From JAKALX01 sp964508715 (GTDB lineage Bacteria > Chloroflexota > Dehalococcoidia > Tepidiformales > Tepidiformaceae), in contig CAZDUX010000002.1 in assembly GCA_964508715.1 (NCBI GenBank), positions 124,001 through 188,000 on the forward strand: a stretch of 64,000 nt of DNA. The letters run 5' to 3'. The notes below the pieces were generated by a model. The model saw only the letters and a list, made by a program, of their open reading frames with translations. It was not told where the DNA came from and ran no database searches. A program made the translations under genes and the position numbers. Below are positions 1 to 7,779 of this stretch, piece by piece. Within the stretch, counting starts at the first letter, position 1. Each line of letters begins with the position of its first letter.

Positions 1-272
1 GCGCGGCGCCTGAGCCACCATCTGAGAGGACACGTTCGACGGTGGCCGTCAGTATCGGGGCGGTCGACGTCAGTTTGGACATCGCGGTTCCAACGTCGGT
101 GGCGCCCTCCAGAAGGCCGGGAGTCGGGCTCGAGGTGATTCCCGACGGGTGGGGTTCCTGGCAGAAGCCCTTTGGTGGGAGCTCCGCACGCGAGCAATAC
201 CCAGGAGGCGACGAGAGCGGTGGCGATGGTCATCGCTGTGGTCACAACCGAGAACGAACGCTTCTGCAGCAC
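1..272 (-). CDS. Putative lipoprotein, N-terminal part, runs off left edge, possibly frameshifted
   Basis: A GTG at 272 follows a purine-rich Shine-Dalgarno (GGGGAG, 5 nt upstream). The first 29 residues form a basic N-end (LQKR), a hydrophobic stretch and a lipobox-like LLAC, so Cys29 would be lipidated and the protein exported and membrane-anchored. From about residue 40 the frame becomes rich in Arg and His (RRWNR, RRTCP) and loses normal codon bias. The frame one base further on reads well to the edge (for example GLLEGATDVGTAMSK and LTATVERVLSDGG). This suggests a one-base frameshift near 140-170, real or from sequencing. No function can be assigned. The signal peptide is well supported, the rest is not. 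Confidence 0.5.
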   Translation of the reverse strand, partial: MLQKRSFSVVTTAMTIATALVASWVLLACGAPTKGLLPGTPPVGNHLEPDSRPSGGRHRRWNRDVQTDVDRPDTDGHRRTCPLRWWLRRR

Positions 273-347
273 AGTCGCTCCCCTTCCCCCAGGGATGTGG
301 GCCACGATCGGTCGCTACTGGCCCCTAACATGAGACGCTCGTCGATC

Positions 348-749
348 TCATGGGCGGGCGTCGAGGGCGGCGTTGGCGAGGGCGTCGGCGCGGGCGTTTC
401 GTTCGCGGGGGACGTGGCCGACGGTGTAGCCACCGATCGCTTCGAGTTCGGCGAGGAGGGCCTGGAAGAGTGGCTGGAGGGCGGCGTTCTTTACGCGGTA
501 CTGGCCGCTGAGCTGGCGAACGACGAGCTCGCTATCCATGCGCAGGTCGAGGGCGGTGGCGCCGAGGCTGCGGGCGAGGCGGACGCCAGCGATGGCGGCA
601 CGATATTCGGCCTGGTTATTCGTGCCCACGCCGATGCGCTCACTGACTGTGGCGAGTTCCTGGCCGGTAGCGTCGCGGATGGTTGCGCCGATGGCGGCCG
701 GGCCGGGATTGCCGCGTGAGGCGCCATCGGCGTAGACGGTGAGCCTCAT
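348..749 (-). CDS. rnhA: Ribonuclease HI family protein
   Basis: A 133-residue RNase H fold protein that would cleave the RNA strand of RNA-DNA hybrids (R-loops, Okazaki primers) in the cytoplasm. The catalytic acidic set is visible: Asp in YADGASRGNPG near residue 6, Glu in NNQAEYRAAI, Asp in RMDSELVVRQL, and a C-terminal Asp in RARADALANAAL-like sequence (NARADALANAA). The start is the ATG at 749, because MRLTVYADG is the canonical N-terminus; a longer reading adds only Arg/Pro-rich sequence. The start overlaps the stop of the upstream recombinase-like gene by 4 bp (ATGA), so the two are translationally coupled. The compact form lacking an N-terminal hybrid-binding domain is common. Confidence 0.9.
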   Translation of the reverse strand: MRLTVYADGASRGNPGPAAIGATIRDATGQELATVSERIGVGTNNQAEYRAAIAGVRLARSLGATALDLRMDSELVVRQLSGQYRVKNAALQPLFQALLAELEAIGGYTVGHVPRERNARADALANAALDARP

Positions 750-2161
750 ATGCGGAGGAAGAGACGGACGTCGGCGCCGTCGACTTCGATGCGGTCGATG
801 ACCTCGCGGAGGGACGACTGGAGCTCGTTGAACTCGAGGTCGGGCCACTCGCGGAGCAGCCTTTCACGGAGGGTTTCGAGGTGGCGCCGGCGCTCACCCT
901 CTGATTGCTGCGCGGCAAGACGCTCCCGTGCGACGGCGAGCTCCGTTTCGAGTGCGCGATGCTCACGTGCAAGCTCGCTGCCGATCTGGCGCATGCGTTC
1001 AATATTGAGGTGACCGTGGGCTGTATCGGCGATGACCTCTTCGAGCTGGCGGCGGTTCTTTCTCATCCGAGCTTCGACACGATCGACCTGGGAGACGAGG
1101 TCGAGGAGGTAAGAGTCGACATTTCCCGCCCGGCGCATGCGGGTGATGATGGGAGTGTCCTCACCAAGCTTCGTTCGGACAGTCTCTTCGAGTTCGGCGG
1201 CGCGCTGGGTGTTGTAGCGGCAGGCGTTCTGATTGGTGCGGCTTTCGCACTGGTAGTAGCGGTACGAGGCGTTTCGAACCTCTCCATCCTTCGTCGTCCA
1301 CCGCTGGCGCCGGCTAACACCAATGAGCTTGTTACCGCACTGGCCGCAGTAGAGCATACCGCTCAGGAGGAAGGGGACGACGGTGCGTTCGCGGCTGCCA
1401 CTGCCGTGAGCCTGAAGGCGCTCCTGGACGCGGCGGAAATCGTCGGGAGAGACGAGTGCGGGATGGCTCCCCGGGACCTTGACTCCGAAGCGCTGGTAGG
1501 TGCCCAGGTAGGAGCGGTTTCGGAGGAGGTCGCGAACGGTGACCATGCTCCAGCGGCCACCACGCCGCGTGAGGACGTTCTCCTCGTTGAGCTTACCGGC
1601 GATCTTGCGGATACCCATGTTCTCCTGGAGGTAGAGGCGGAAGATATAGCGAACGACGAGCGCTTCTTCGGGCACCAGCTCGAGGCGGTGGCGGGCGCCG
1701 ACTCGATAGCCATAGGGGGGCCGGCCAAGTACCTCTCCCCGGACCGCCTTGCGGCGCATGGCGCTCCGGACTCTCTCGGACACGGGAGTACCTTCACCAC
1801 GGTCGGCCCAGGTGGTGACCAATTCCTTTGCAGCTTCACCACCGGACTGGATAGAGAGCACCTGGACACCAGATCCCTCAATGGTGAGCAGCTTCATAGC
1901 GGCGTGGCCGAGATCCTTCCCGAGGACGGAGAGGTTATCGACGACGACAACCATGAAGCCACGATCGGGCCGTTCGAGATAGGTCAGCATCTGGTTGAGG
2001 CCAGTGGTATCCGGCGCATCGGCACCGGTATCAAGGAAGGTACCGGCGACCTCGAATCCCTGGCGGGCGCAGAAGTCGAGGAACGCGCGGTTCTGTTCGC
2101 CGACGGACCGCTTCACCCCATTCCGGTGCGCACCTTCGACGAAATACCCAACGGCCCTCAT
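746..2161 (-). CDS. Large serine recombinase-like protein lacking catalytic residues
   Basis: A 471-residue protein with large serine recombinase architecture: resolvase-like N-terminus (about 1-150), Recombinase domain (about 155-260, with RPPYGYRVG), zinc ribbon (CGQCGNKL then CESRTNQNAC) and a C-terminal coiled coil. The family breaks DNA with a Ser nucleophile. Ungapped comparison with gamma-delta resolvase GYARVS shows GYFVEG here, so Arg8 is Val8 and Ser10 is Gly10. The second Arg site (DRxGL) is DTTGL, and the LDRLGR motif reads VDNLSVLG, losing two more Arg. The DNA-binding half looks intact. It sits 4 nt after a C4 zinc-ribbon gene and overlaps rnhA, with no mobile-element boundaries seen. 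Probably a DNA-binding, non-recombining protein; this is inference. Confidence 0.85.
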   Translation of the reverse strand: MRAVGYFVEGAHRNGVKRSVGEQNRAFLDFCARQGFEVAGTFLDTGADAPDTTGLNQMLTYLERPDRGFMVVVVDNLSVLGKDLGHAAMKLLTIEGSGVQVLSIQSGGEAAKELVTTWADRGEGTPVSERVRSAMRRKAVRGEVLGRPPYGYRVGARHRLELVPEEALVVRYIFRLYLQENMGIRKIAGKLNEENVLTRRGGRWSMVTVRDLLRNRSYLGTYQRFGVKVPGSHPALVSPDDFRRVQERLQAHGSGSRERTVVPFLLSGMLYCGQCGNKLIGVSRRQRWTTKDGEVRNASYRYYQCESRTNQNACRYNTQRAAELEETVRTKLGEDTPIITRMRRAGNVDSYLLDLVSQVDRVEARMRKNRRQLEEVIADTAHGHLNIERMRQIGSELAREHRALETELAVARERLAAQQSEGERRRHLETLRERLLREWPDLEFNELQSSLREVIDRIEVDGADVRLFLRI

Positions 2162-2165
2162 TCAG

Positions 2166-2909
2166 TCAGCCCATGGAGAGGATGCGTTCGCAGTTGGGGC
2201 ACTGGGCAAGCGCATCGGACGAAAACGCGCGCTTTCGAAGGCCCTCGGGGATGGCGATTCGGCAACCGCTGCAAACACCACCCTGCACCCGAGCAATAGC
2301 GTTCCCACCACGGCGGCGGCGAACATCCTCATAGAGATGGAGTGCGCGAGGGTTGATCCGGACCTTCTGCTCTTCCCTTCTGCGATCGGTGCGGACGATG
2401 AGATCGCCCAGGCGCCGGGCCTCGTGGCGGAGGTCCTGCTGGTCCTTCTCCCAGAGTGCTTCCAGGCGGGCAACAGTCCTGGCACACGTCGAGCGTTCCC
2501 GCTCGGCGATCTCCACACGGGAGAAGATCTCGAGGAGCTGTTCTTCGAAGGCGGAGCGCCGCTCTTTGAGTGATTCGAGCTCGTGCTGAATGTTCTGGAG
2601 TTCCTTGATGTTCTTGACAGACCCGTCGTAGAGGCGCCGCTCCTCGGGATCGATCTTCGACGTGAGCGACTCGACCTGGGCCTCGATCCCACGCTGCTCG
2701 ATACGGGCCTCCTTGAGAGCAGCATCAGAGATCGCGAGCTGGCGGCGGGCGCCATCGAGCTCTTCGTTGCCTCGGAGGCGACGCTCCACGTCTTCAAGTG
2801 CGGCTCGAAAGGCGGCCGCCTCGTCATCGATAGCCTGGAGACTGACAATCTCGTTGACCTGGCTCACGTGGGAGGTAACTGTCCAAAGAGGAAGATTCGG
2901 AAACCTCAC
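2166..2909 (-). CDS. C4-type zinc-ribbon coiled-coil protein (COG1579/CT398 family)
   Basis: A 247-residue protein made of a long charged coiled coil (about 25-185, for example ERRLYDGSVKNIKELQ) followed by a C-terminal zinc ribbon with CSGCRIAIP and CPNCERIL (C-x2-C, C-x2-C). Family members are thought to act as nucleic-acid or protein adaptors, but no reaction is known. The start is uncertain: GTG at 2909 is used here, while a GTG at 2867 (VSQVNEIVSLQ) would match the usual family N-terminus better. It leads a three-gene unit with the recombinase-like gene (4 nt gap) and rnhA (overlap). It diverges from the DUF177 gene at 3193. Confidence 0.85.
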   Translation of the reverse strand: MRFPNLPLWTVTSHVSQVNEIVSLQAIDDEAAAFRAALEDVERRLRGNEELDGARRQLAISDAALKEARIEQRGIEAQVESLTSKIDPEERRLYDGSVKNIKELQNIQHELESLKERRSAFEEQLLEIFSRVEIAERERSTCARTVARLEALWEKDQQDLRHEARRLGDLIVRTDRRREEQKVRINPRALHLYEDVRRRRGGNAIARVQGGVCSGCRIAIPEGLRKRAFSSDALAQCPNCERILSMG

Positions 2910-3154
2910 CAGCGAGGCTAACCGTAGCGCTAAGGGTAGCCATGAGCAGACGGCCCGTAAACGGACGGCATGGGATGAAGACAGTGAATTTGCCGAAGAG
3001 TTACGGAATCTGAGCGGTTATGCCACGCACGGGGTGGCGATTGGCCACGATTCTCAGGATGCGGACCACGATCCATGTCCCCGGGCTCCGATTGGCCGGG
3101 AAGATGGCTGGCCACGGCGCATTGTCTTCGCGGCGGGCTCGAGGGCCGGACGGG

Positions 3155-3160
3155 TATACT
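3155..3160 (+). promoter_or_regulatory. -10 box (TATACT) of the DUF177-rpmF-fab operon
   Basis: TATACT lies 33 nt before the ATG of the DUF177 gene, leaving a short leader with a GGAGG Shine-Dalgarno at 3178-3182. No clear -35 is visible. The rest of the 283-nt divergent gap (2910-3192) shows nothing recognisable. Confidence 0.5.
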
Positions 3161-3192
3161 GGGATGACCTCTTGCTCGGAGGCGTCCCCAAC

Positions 3193-3690
3193 ATGCTATT
3201 CAACGTTTCTCAACTACTGCGCGAACGAGTGGGCTCGACGCGGGAGTACCTCCTGGAGCCCGAGCCACCGGTCCATCGTGGTTCCGTCGAATTGATCCGA
3301 ATACCGGAGGGCATACTGGTGCGCTGCGAGGCGGATGTTGTGCTGGATGCGAACTGCAGCCGGTGCCTCACAGATTTCGGCTACCCCGCCCATATCTCGT
3401 TCGAAGAAATATTCGCGCAGCAGTACGACGTGTTGACGGGTGCGAAGCTCGAAGCGCCCGATGACCCGGAGACATTCACGATCGCCGCGAATCACACGAT
3501 CGACATTAGGGAGGCTGTCCGGCAATATAGCGAGATGGCTGCAGTAATGCAGCCGCTTTGCCGCCCGGACTGCCCCGGCATCTGCCCGGAGTGTGGCCAG
3601 GACCTGAGCATTGCGGCCTGCCGCTGTGACCGTACGCCGTTAGATTCGCGATGGGCCGCGCTCGCCGCGCTGAAGCGTTCGAATGGATAG
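3193..3690 (+). CDS. DUF177 (YceD-like) protein
   Basis: A 165-residue YceD/DUF177 protein. In bacteria and plants this family is encoded with or near rpmF and is linked to 23S rRNA and L32 biogenesis; the exact role here is inferred. The ATG at 3193 follows GGAGG by 10 nt and begins MLFNVSQLLRE, a typical family start. The family's cysteine pairs are present: CSRC in the middle and CRPDCPGICPECG near the C-terminus, probably metal-binding. It is followed 20 nt later by rpmF, the classical arrangement, and appears to open the plus-strand housekeeping operon. Confidence 0.9.
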   Translation: MLFNVSQLLRERVGSTREYLLEPEPPVHRGSVELIRIPEGILVRCEADVVLDANCSRCLTDFGYPAHISFEEIFAQQYDVLTGAKLEAPDDPETFTIAANHTIDIREAVRQYSEMAAVMQPLCRPDCPGICPECGQDLSIAACRCDRTPLDSRWAALAALKRSNG

Positions 3691-3710
3691 AGACCTGAAG
3701 GAGACCCACC

Positions 3711-3908
3711 ATGCCACCGCTACCAAAGCGGAAGTATCCGAAGTCGCGGCAGGGGAAGCGGCGCAGCCACCTCGCCATCAAGATGCCACACATCGTGGAT
3801 TGCCCGCGATGCAAGAGTCCGCGGCTGGCGCACCATGCGTGCCCGATTTGCGGGACCTACCGGGGCCGGGACGCGATCGCCATGCCGGCGCCCGAGTTCG
3901 ACAGCTAA
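3711..3908 (+). CDS. rpmF: 50S ribosomal protein L32
   Basis: A 65-residue L32. The N-terminus MPPLPKRKYPKSRQGKRRSH is the usual basic rRNA-binding tail. Two CxxC pairs (CPRCKSP and CPICGTYRG) form the zinc knuckle, so this is the zinc-containing type. GGAGACCCACC precedes the ATG. It lies between the DUF177 gene and fabD, 17 nt before the fabD start, matching the conserved rpmF-fatty-acid-synthesis linkage. The genes plsX and fabH, often found next, are missing. Confidence 0.95.
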   Translation: MPPLPKRKYPKSRQGKRRSHLAIKMPHIVDCPRCKSPRLAHHACPICGTYRGRDAIAMPAPEFDS

Positions 3909-3925
3909 CGCACTCCGATCTGGCG

Positions 3926-4879
3926 GTGACGCCGTTCGTTAGCCTCGAAGAGCCAATCCAGCGAGATCGGGCGTTCGTCTTTCCCGGCCAGGGGGCTCAG
4001 TCGGTCGGGATGGGCAAGGATCTCTATGACCAGTACTCATCGGCTCGCGAACTCTACGATCGCGCCGACGAGATCCTCGGCTTCAGGCTGAGCAAGCTGT
4101 GTTTCGAGGGCCCCGAAGAGGAACTCCAACAGACGCGCAACGCGCAACCGGCAATCGCCGTGACAAGCCTGGCGCTGCTGCGCGTTGCGCTTGAAGTTTC
4201 ACCTCAACTCGTGAAGAAACCAGCCTACGTTGCCGGGCACTCGCTGGGAGAGTACTCGGCGCTGGTAGCATCGGGGGCGCTCCCATTCGACGAGGCAGTT
4301 CGCCTGCTTCGTGTGCGCGGCGAACTCATGCAGGCGGCGGGTGACAAGAACCCTGGAACGCTGGCAGCCGTGCTGGGTCTCGACATCGCCGATTGCGAAG
4401 AGGTCTGCCAGGAGGCCGGTGCTGAGATCTGCAACGTAAACGCACCGGGACAGATCGTTATTGGCGGGCGGCGCGAGGCTGTCGTTCGTGCCCTGGATTA
4501 CGCCAAGGCGCGCGGCGCGGCCAAGGTGATTCCCTTGAGCGTGAGTGGTGCATTCCACAGTTCACTCATGAAGCCTGCCGGAGACGGGATGGTTCAGCCG
4601 GTGGCTACCGCGGAGATCTCCGACCCGCTGGTGCCGGTGATCGCGAACTGCACGGCCACTCCCGTGACCGCCGAAGTCGACATCCGGCATGAACTGGTGG
4701 ACCAGGTGTGCCGCCCGGTGCAGTGGAGTCGCACAGTAGAATACCTCGCTACGAACGGTGTGGTGACATTCATCGAGTTCGGGCCAGGGCGCGTGCTGAC
4801 GGCAATTATCAAGCGCATGCTGCGCAAGTCGAACTGTATCAATGTGAACGACGCGTCAAGCGTGCGCGTCGATCTCTAG
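3926..4879 (+). CDS. fabD: Malonyl-CoA:ACP transacylase
   Basis: A 317-residue MAT enzyme that moves the malonyl group from CoA to acyl carrier protein to supply fatty acid elongation in the cytosol. It opens with the family motif FPGQGAQSVGMGK. The nucleophile is Ser106 in GHSLGEYSA, and the catalytic His lies in SGAFHSSLMKPA. The GTG at 3926 is chosen because earlier in-frame codons overlap rpmF; the Shine-Dalgarno is weak. fabG follows after 9 nt. The length is normal for the family. Confidence 0.95.
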   Translation: MTPFVSLEEPIQRDRAFVFPGQGAQSVGMGKDLYDQYSSARELYDRADEILGFRLSKLCFEGPEEELQQTRNAQPAIAVTSLALLRVALEVSPQLVKKPAYVAGHSLGEYSALVASGALPFDEAVRLLRVRGELMQAAGDKNPGTLAAVLGLDIADCEEVCQEAGAEICNVNAPGQIVIGGRREAVVRALDYAKARGAAKVIPLSVSGAFHSSLMKPAGDGMVQPVATAEISDPLVPVIANCTATPVTAEVDIRHELVDQVCRPVQWSRTVEYLATNGVVTFIEFGPGRVLTAIIKRMLRKSNCINVNDASSVRVDL

Positions 4880-4888
4880 GAGAGCGTC

Positions 4889-5638
4889 GTGCAGGAACTC
4901 GAAGGGCGCGTGGCGCTGGTAACGGGCGGCTCGCGGGGGATTGGCCGCGCCATCTGCCTTGCGCTGGCAGGGCATGGCGCCAGGGTAGCGGTCAATTACG
5001 TCTCCAACGAGGCACTGGCGCAAGGAGTGGCCGACGAGATCACGGGCGCTGGCGGCGAAGCATTCGCGCTGCATGGCGACGTTGCGGACCCGGAGGCAGC
5101 GGCGGCGATCGTGAAAGCGACGACGGAGAAGTTCGGTGGGCTCGATATCCTGGTGAACAACGCCGGCATCACGCGGGACGGGCTGCTGATGCGGATGTCG
5201 GAGGCAGACTGGGACGCCGTGCACAACACGAACCTGCGTGGGGCATTCCTGGTAACCAAGGCAGCGATGCGTCCCATGCTCCGAGCACGAGGCGGGCGCA
5301 TCATCAACATCTCGAGTGTGGTGGGGGTGATGGGAAATGCCGGCCAGGCGAACTACGCGGCGGCAAAAGCCGGGCTTATCGGGTTCACTCGAGCGGTTGC
5401 GCGGGAAGTCGCCTCCCGAGGGATCACCTGTAATGCAGTGGCGCCCGGGTTCATCCAGACCGACATCATCAAGGATATGAGCGAGGCGGCCACGCAGGCG
5501 GTGATGGGACAGATCCCGCTCGGAAGGATTGCTGGCCCGGAGGAAGTGGCTCCGCTCGTGGCATTCCTGGCGGGGCCGGGGGCGGCATACATCACCGGAC
5601 AATGCATCCAGGTGGACGGCGGCATGGTAATGGCATGA
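4889..5638 (+). CDS. fabG: 3-oxoacyl-ACP reductase
   Basis: A 249-residue short-chain dehydrogenase that reduces 3-oxoacyl-ACP with NADPH in the fatty acid elongation cycle. It shows the Rossmann TGGSRGIG loop, NNAG, the Ser of the ISSVVG strand, and Tyr156/Lys160 in NYAAAKAG. The C-terminus GQCIQVDGGMVMA is typical. Translation starts at GTG 4889 with GGAGAG just upstream. Its stop overlaps the nusB ATG (ATGA at 5635-5638). Location beside fabD and acpP supports FabG rather than a generic SDR. Confidence 0.95.
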   Translation: MQELEGRVALVTGGSRGIGRAICLALAGHGARVAVNYVSNEALAQGVADEITGAGGEAFALHGDVADPEAAAAIVKATTEKFGGLDILVNNAGITRDGLLMRMSEADWDAVHNTNLRGAFLVTKAAMRPMLRARGGRIINISSVVGVMGNAGQANYAAAKAGLIGFTRAVAREVASRGITCNAVAPGFIQTDIIKDMSEAATQAVMGQIPLGRIAGPEEVAPLVAFLAGPGAAYITGQCIQVDGGMVMA

Positions 5639-6120
5639 CCGACAGCGTCATGCGCCGCGCACGATTCCTCGTTATCGAAGCGCTGTATGAATCGGAGACC
5701 TCGGACCACGAGGCACTGGCCACATATGATCGACGGCTGCGTGAGATCGCAAAAGACGACAGGGAGCTGGCAAACGGAAAGGCAGCCGGCTATGGGCGGG
5801 CTGCGCTTACCGGCGTTCTGGAGCTACAGCCGGAGATCGACCGGCACATTTCGGAGGCGGCGACGCAGTTTCCGTTGGAGGACATGGCAGTCGTTGACCG
5901 GAACATTCTGAGGCTAGCAATATGGGAACTGCTCGCGAACGCCTCAGCACCAGTTGGCGCGGTGGTGAACGAAGCTGTAGAACTAGCGCACCGCTATGGT
6001 GGGGAGAGTTCACCGGCGTTTGTAAATGGCGTGCTCCGGACCGTGAGCCAGCGGCTCCGGGAGGGCGCACGCGAGAATCCGCCGCGGGAGGCGGAAACCC
6101 CAGCAACCAACGAGGAGTAA
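5635..6120 (+). CDS. nusB: Transcription antitermination factor NusB
   Basis: A 161-residue all-helical NusB, which with NusE binds boxA RNA in rRNA operon antitermination. Family landmarks are RRARFLVIEALYE near the N-terminus, MAVVDRNILRLAIWELL, and PVGAVVNEAVELAHRYGGESSPAFVNGVL near the C-terminus, with the final sequence here broken across the helix bundle. The ATG at 5635 overlaps the fabG stop by 4 bp, showing translational coupling. Insertion of nusB between fabG and acpP is a lineage-specific variation on the fab cluster. Confidence 0.93.
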   Translation: MTDSVMRRARFLVIEALYESETSDHEALATYDRRLREIAKDDRELANGKAAGYGRAALTGVLELQPEIDRHISEAATQFPLEDMAVVDRNILRLAIWELLANASAPVGAVVNEAVELAHRYGGESSPAFVNGVLRTVSQRLREGARENPPREAETPATNEE

Positions 6121-6128
6121 TCCGCAAC

Positions 6129-6389
6129 GTGGCGACTGTATTCGAACGTGTCCGGGCCATTGTGGTCGAACAACTGGGCGTTGAAGAGGACGAGGTCCTT
6201 CCAAACGCATCGTTCGTGGAAGATCTGAACGCAGACTCACTGGACCTGGTCGAGCTGATCATGTCGCTGGAGGAGGAGTTTTCGGGAGATGCCGGGGAAC
6301 TCGAGATCAGCGATGAAGATGCGGAAAAGATCCAGACTGTGCAGGACGCGGTAGACTATTTGAAGGACCACGGGATCGAGGACAAGTAA
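6129..6389 (+). CDS. acpP: Acyl carrier protein
   Basis: An 86-residue acidic four-helix carrier protein. Ser37 in the DSLDLVELIM motif is the 4'-phosphopantetheine attachment site. The GTG at 6129 gives the normal N-terminus (ATVFERVRAIVVEQL); it lies 8 nt after the nusB stop, with GAGGAG over the nusB stop as the Shine-Dalgarno. The loop before helix III (FSGDAGELEISDEDAEKI) is a few residues longer than in E. coli ACP. fabF, which usually follows acpP, is absent; tatB comes next. Confidence 0.94.
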   Translation: MATVFERVRAIVVEQLGVEEDEVLPNASFVEDLNADSLDLVELIMSLEEEFSGDAGELEISDEDAEKIQTVQDAVDYLKDHGIEDK

Positions 6390-6440
6390 CTGGACCTCGA
6401 CAACCTGCCCGGCAGCCGTGGGCCGTGGGGAGGCTGACCT

Positions 6441-6962
6441 GTGGAATTCCTGGGCATCGGTTACCAGGAACTCCTGCTGGTGCTGGTGTTGATGCTGGTG
6501 TTCGTGGGGCCTGAGCGGCTGCCGAACATGGCGTATCAGATCGGCAGAGCGGTGCGCACGCTCCAGCAGTACGCGCGGCAGGTCCGCGATGAGTTCGGAG
6601 AAGAGATCGACTACCTCGAAGAGCAGGTTCGGACCGTCAAGGGCGAGGTGGATTCCGCGGCGGCCGAGTTTCGCCAGCAATCGAACCGGTTCAATGCCGA
6701 GCTTCGGGAAGCGACTGCGCCGCTCAACGAGGCGGCCAGCGAGTTGCGCAGGCCAATCGATGGGCTGAGTACGACACCTCCTCCAACCGCGCCGCCAGAA
6801 GCGGCACTGGTCTCGGGCAATGGGCTCACGACGAACGGGGTTTCGGTAAACGGTGCGGCCATCGTGGCGGGGGCAGCGGCCGGGAAGACGGAGCCAGTTC
6901 CGCCAGCGGCAGAGATGCCGCCCGAAGCCTCGAAGGGTGAGAACCCTCCACTGGTGTTCTAG
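6441..6962 (+). CDS. tatB: Sec-independent protein translocase subunit TatB (TatA/B family)
   Basis: A 173-residue TatA/B protein: a short N-terminal membrane helix (ELLLVLVLMLVFVG), the PERLP hinge, an amphipathic helix (QIGRAVRTLQQYARQVR), then a long coiled-coil and Ala/Pro-rich tail. The PERLP motif and long tail favour TatB over TatA. GTG 6441 follows GGGGAGG. tatC starts 4 nt after its stop, so the two are co-translated and would form the receptor complex for folded twin-arginine substrates. A separate TatA is not in the window. Confidence 0.88.
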   Translation: MEFLGIGYQELLLVLVLMLVFVGPERLPNMAYQIGRAVRTLQQYARQVRDEFGEEIDYLEEQVRTVKGEVDSAAAEFRQQSNRFNAELREATAPLNEAASELRRPIDGLSTTPPPTAPPEAALVSGNGLTTNGVSVNGAAIVAGAAAGKTEPVPPAAEMPPEASKGENPPLVF

Positions 6963-6966
6963 GACC

Positions 6967-7779
6967 ATGACGACAGAGACGGAGTCTCCAGCGGCCGCAA
7001 GCGGCCATGAGTATCCGCAGGACAAGCAGGTGAAGGGCTACACGGGTGGCCCTGAGATGACACTGCTGGAGCACCTGAAGGAGCTCCGGAACCGGGTCAT
7101 CAAGTCCGCACTTGCTCTCATTGTGACGACGATGCTGTCGTTCCTGTTCTGGGAACGGATCCTGGGCTGGCTGCTGGCGCCGGCACGCGTCGACCACCCG
7201 GAATTCAGGCTGACTATCTTCTCCCCGACAGAGACAATAGGGGTGATTTTCAAGATTGGTCTGTATGGCGGCCTGATTCTGGCGTCGCCAGTCGTCATCT
7301 ACCAGTTCTTCGCGTTCATTGTGCCAGGCCTGACACCAAGAGAGCGGAAGATGATCTTCCCCGGGCTACTCGGAGTCGTACTGTTCCTATTGGCAGGCAT
7401 GGCATTTGCTTACTGGGTGATCCTGCCAGCTTCACTCGGGTTCCTGCTGGATATTGGAGGGAGCCAATTCGATGCGAAGATTGGAGCGCAACAGTACCTC
7501 GACTTCGCGACACGGATCATCTTCTGGGTAGGGATCGCATTCGAGATGCCCATGGTATTGGCACTGGCAGCACGCTTCCGGCTCATACGGTCGAAGCAAC
7601 TTCTGAGTTTCTGGCGGTATGCAATCGTCATTATCTTCGTTATCGCGGCAGTTATCACGCCAACACCAGACCCCTTCAATCAGTCGCTCGTGGCGGGTCC
7701 GCTTTTCTTCCTGTATTTCATCGGCGTCTTCCTGGCGTGGATCGTGCAACCCAAGGCGAAGGAAGCTGCACCAGCATGA
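6967..7779 (+). CDS. tatC: Twin-arginine translocase subunit TatC
   Basis: A 270-residue polytopic membrane protein with six expected helices. Family features are LLEHLKELRNRVIKS near residue 35, FKIGLYGGLILASPVVIYQFFAFI, and a late segment with AAVITPTPDP. It is the signal-peptide receptor of the Tat pathway. The ATG at 6967 lies 4 nt after tatB; the first 30 residues are a hydrophilic extension. Its stop overlaps the ATG of the uracil-DNA glycosylase (ATGA at 7776-7779). A possible client in this window is the RRWFLG-bearing solute-binding protein at 60540. Confidence 0.95.
   Translation: MTTETESPAAASGHEYPQDKQVKGYTGGPEMTLLEHLKELRNRVIKSALALIVTTMLSFLFWERILGWLLAPARVDHPEFRLTIFSPTETIGVIFKIGLYGGLILASPVVIYQFFAFIVPGLTPRERKMIFPGLLGVVLFLLAGMAFAYWVILPASLGFLLDIGGSQFDAKIGAQQYLDFATRIIFWVGIAFEMPMVLALAARFRLIRSKQLLSFWRYAIVIIFVIAAVITPTPDPFNQSLVAGPLFFLYFIGVFLAWIVQPKAKEAAPA

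Noticed and set aside
905..2299. Long plus-strand reading frame of 464 codons opposite the recombinase-like gene
   Set aside because: It is the antisense shadow of a high-GC gene: no Shine-Dalgarno, no domain, Ala/Gly/Val-rich composition, while the minus strand has a complete recognisable protein.
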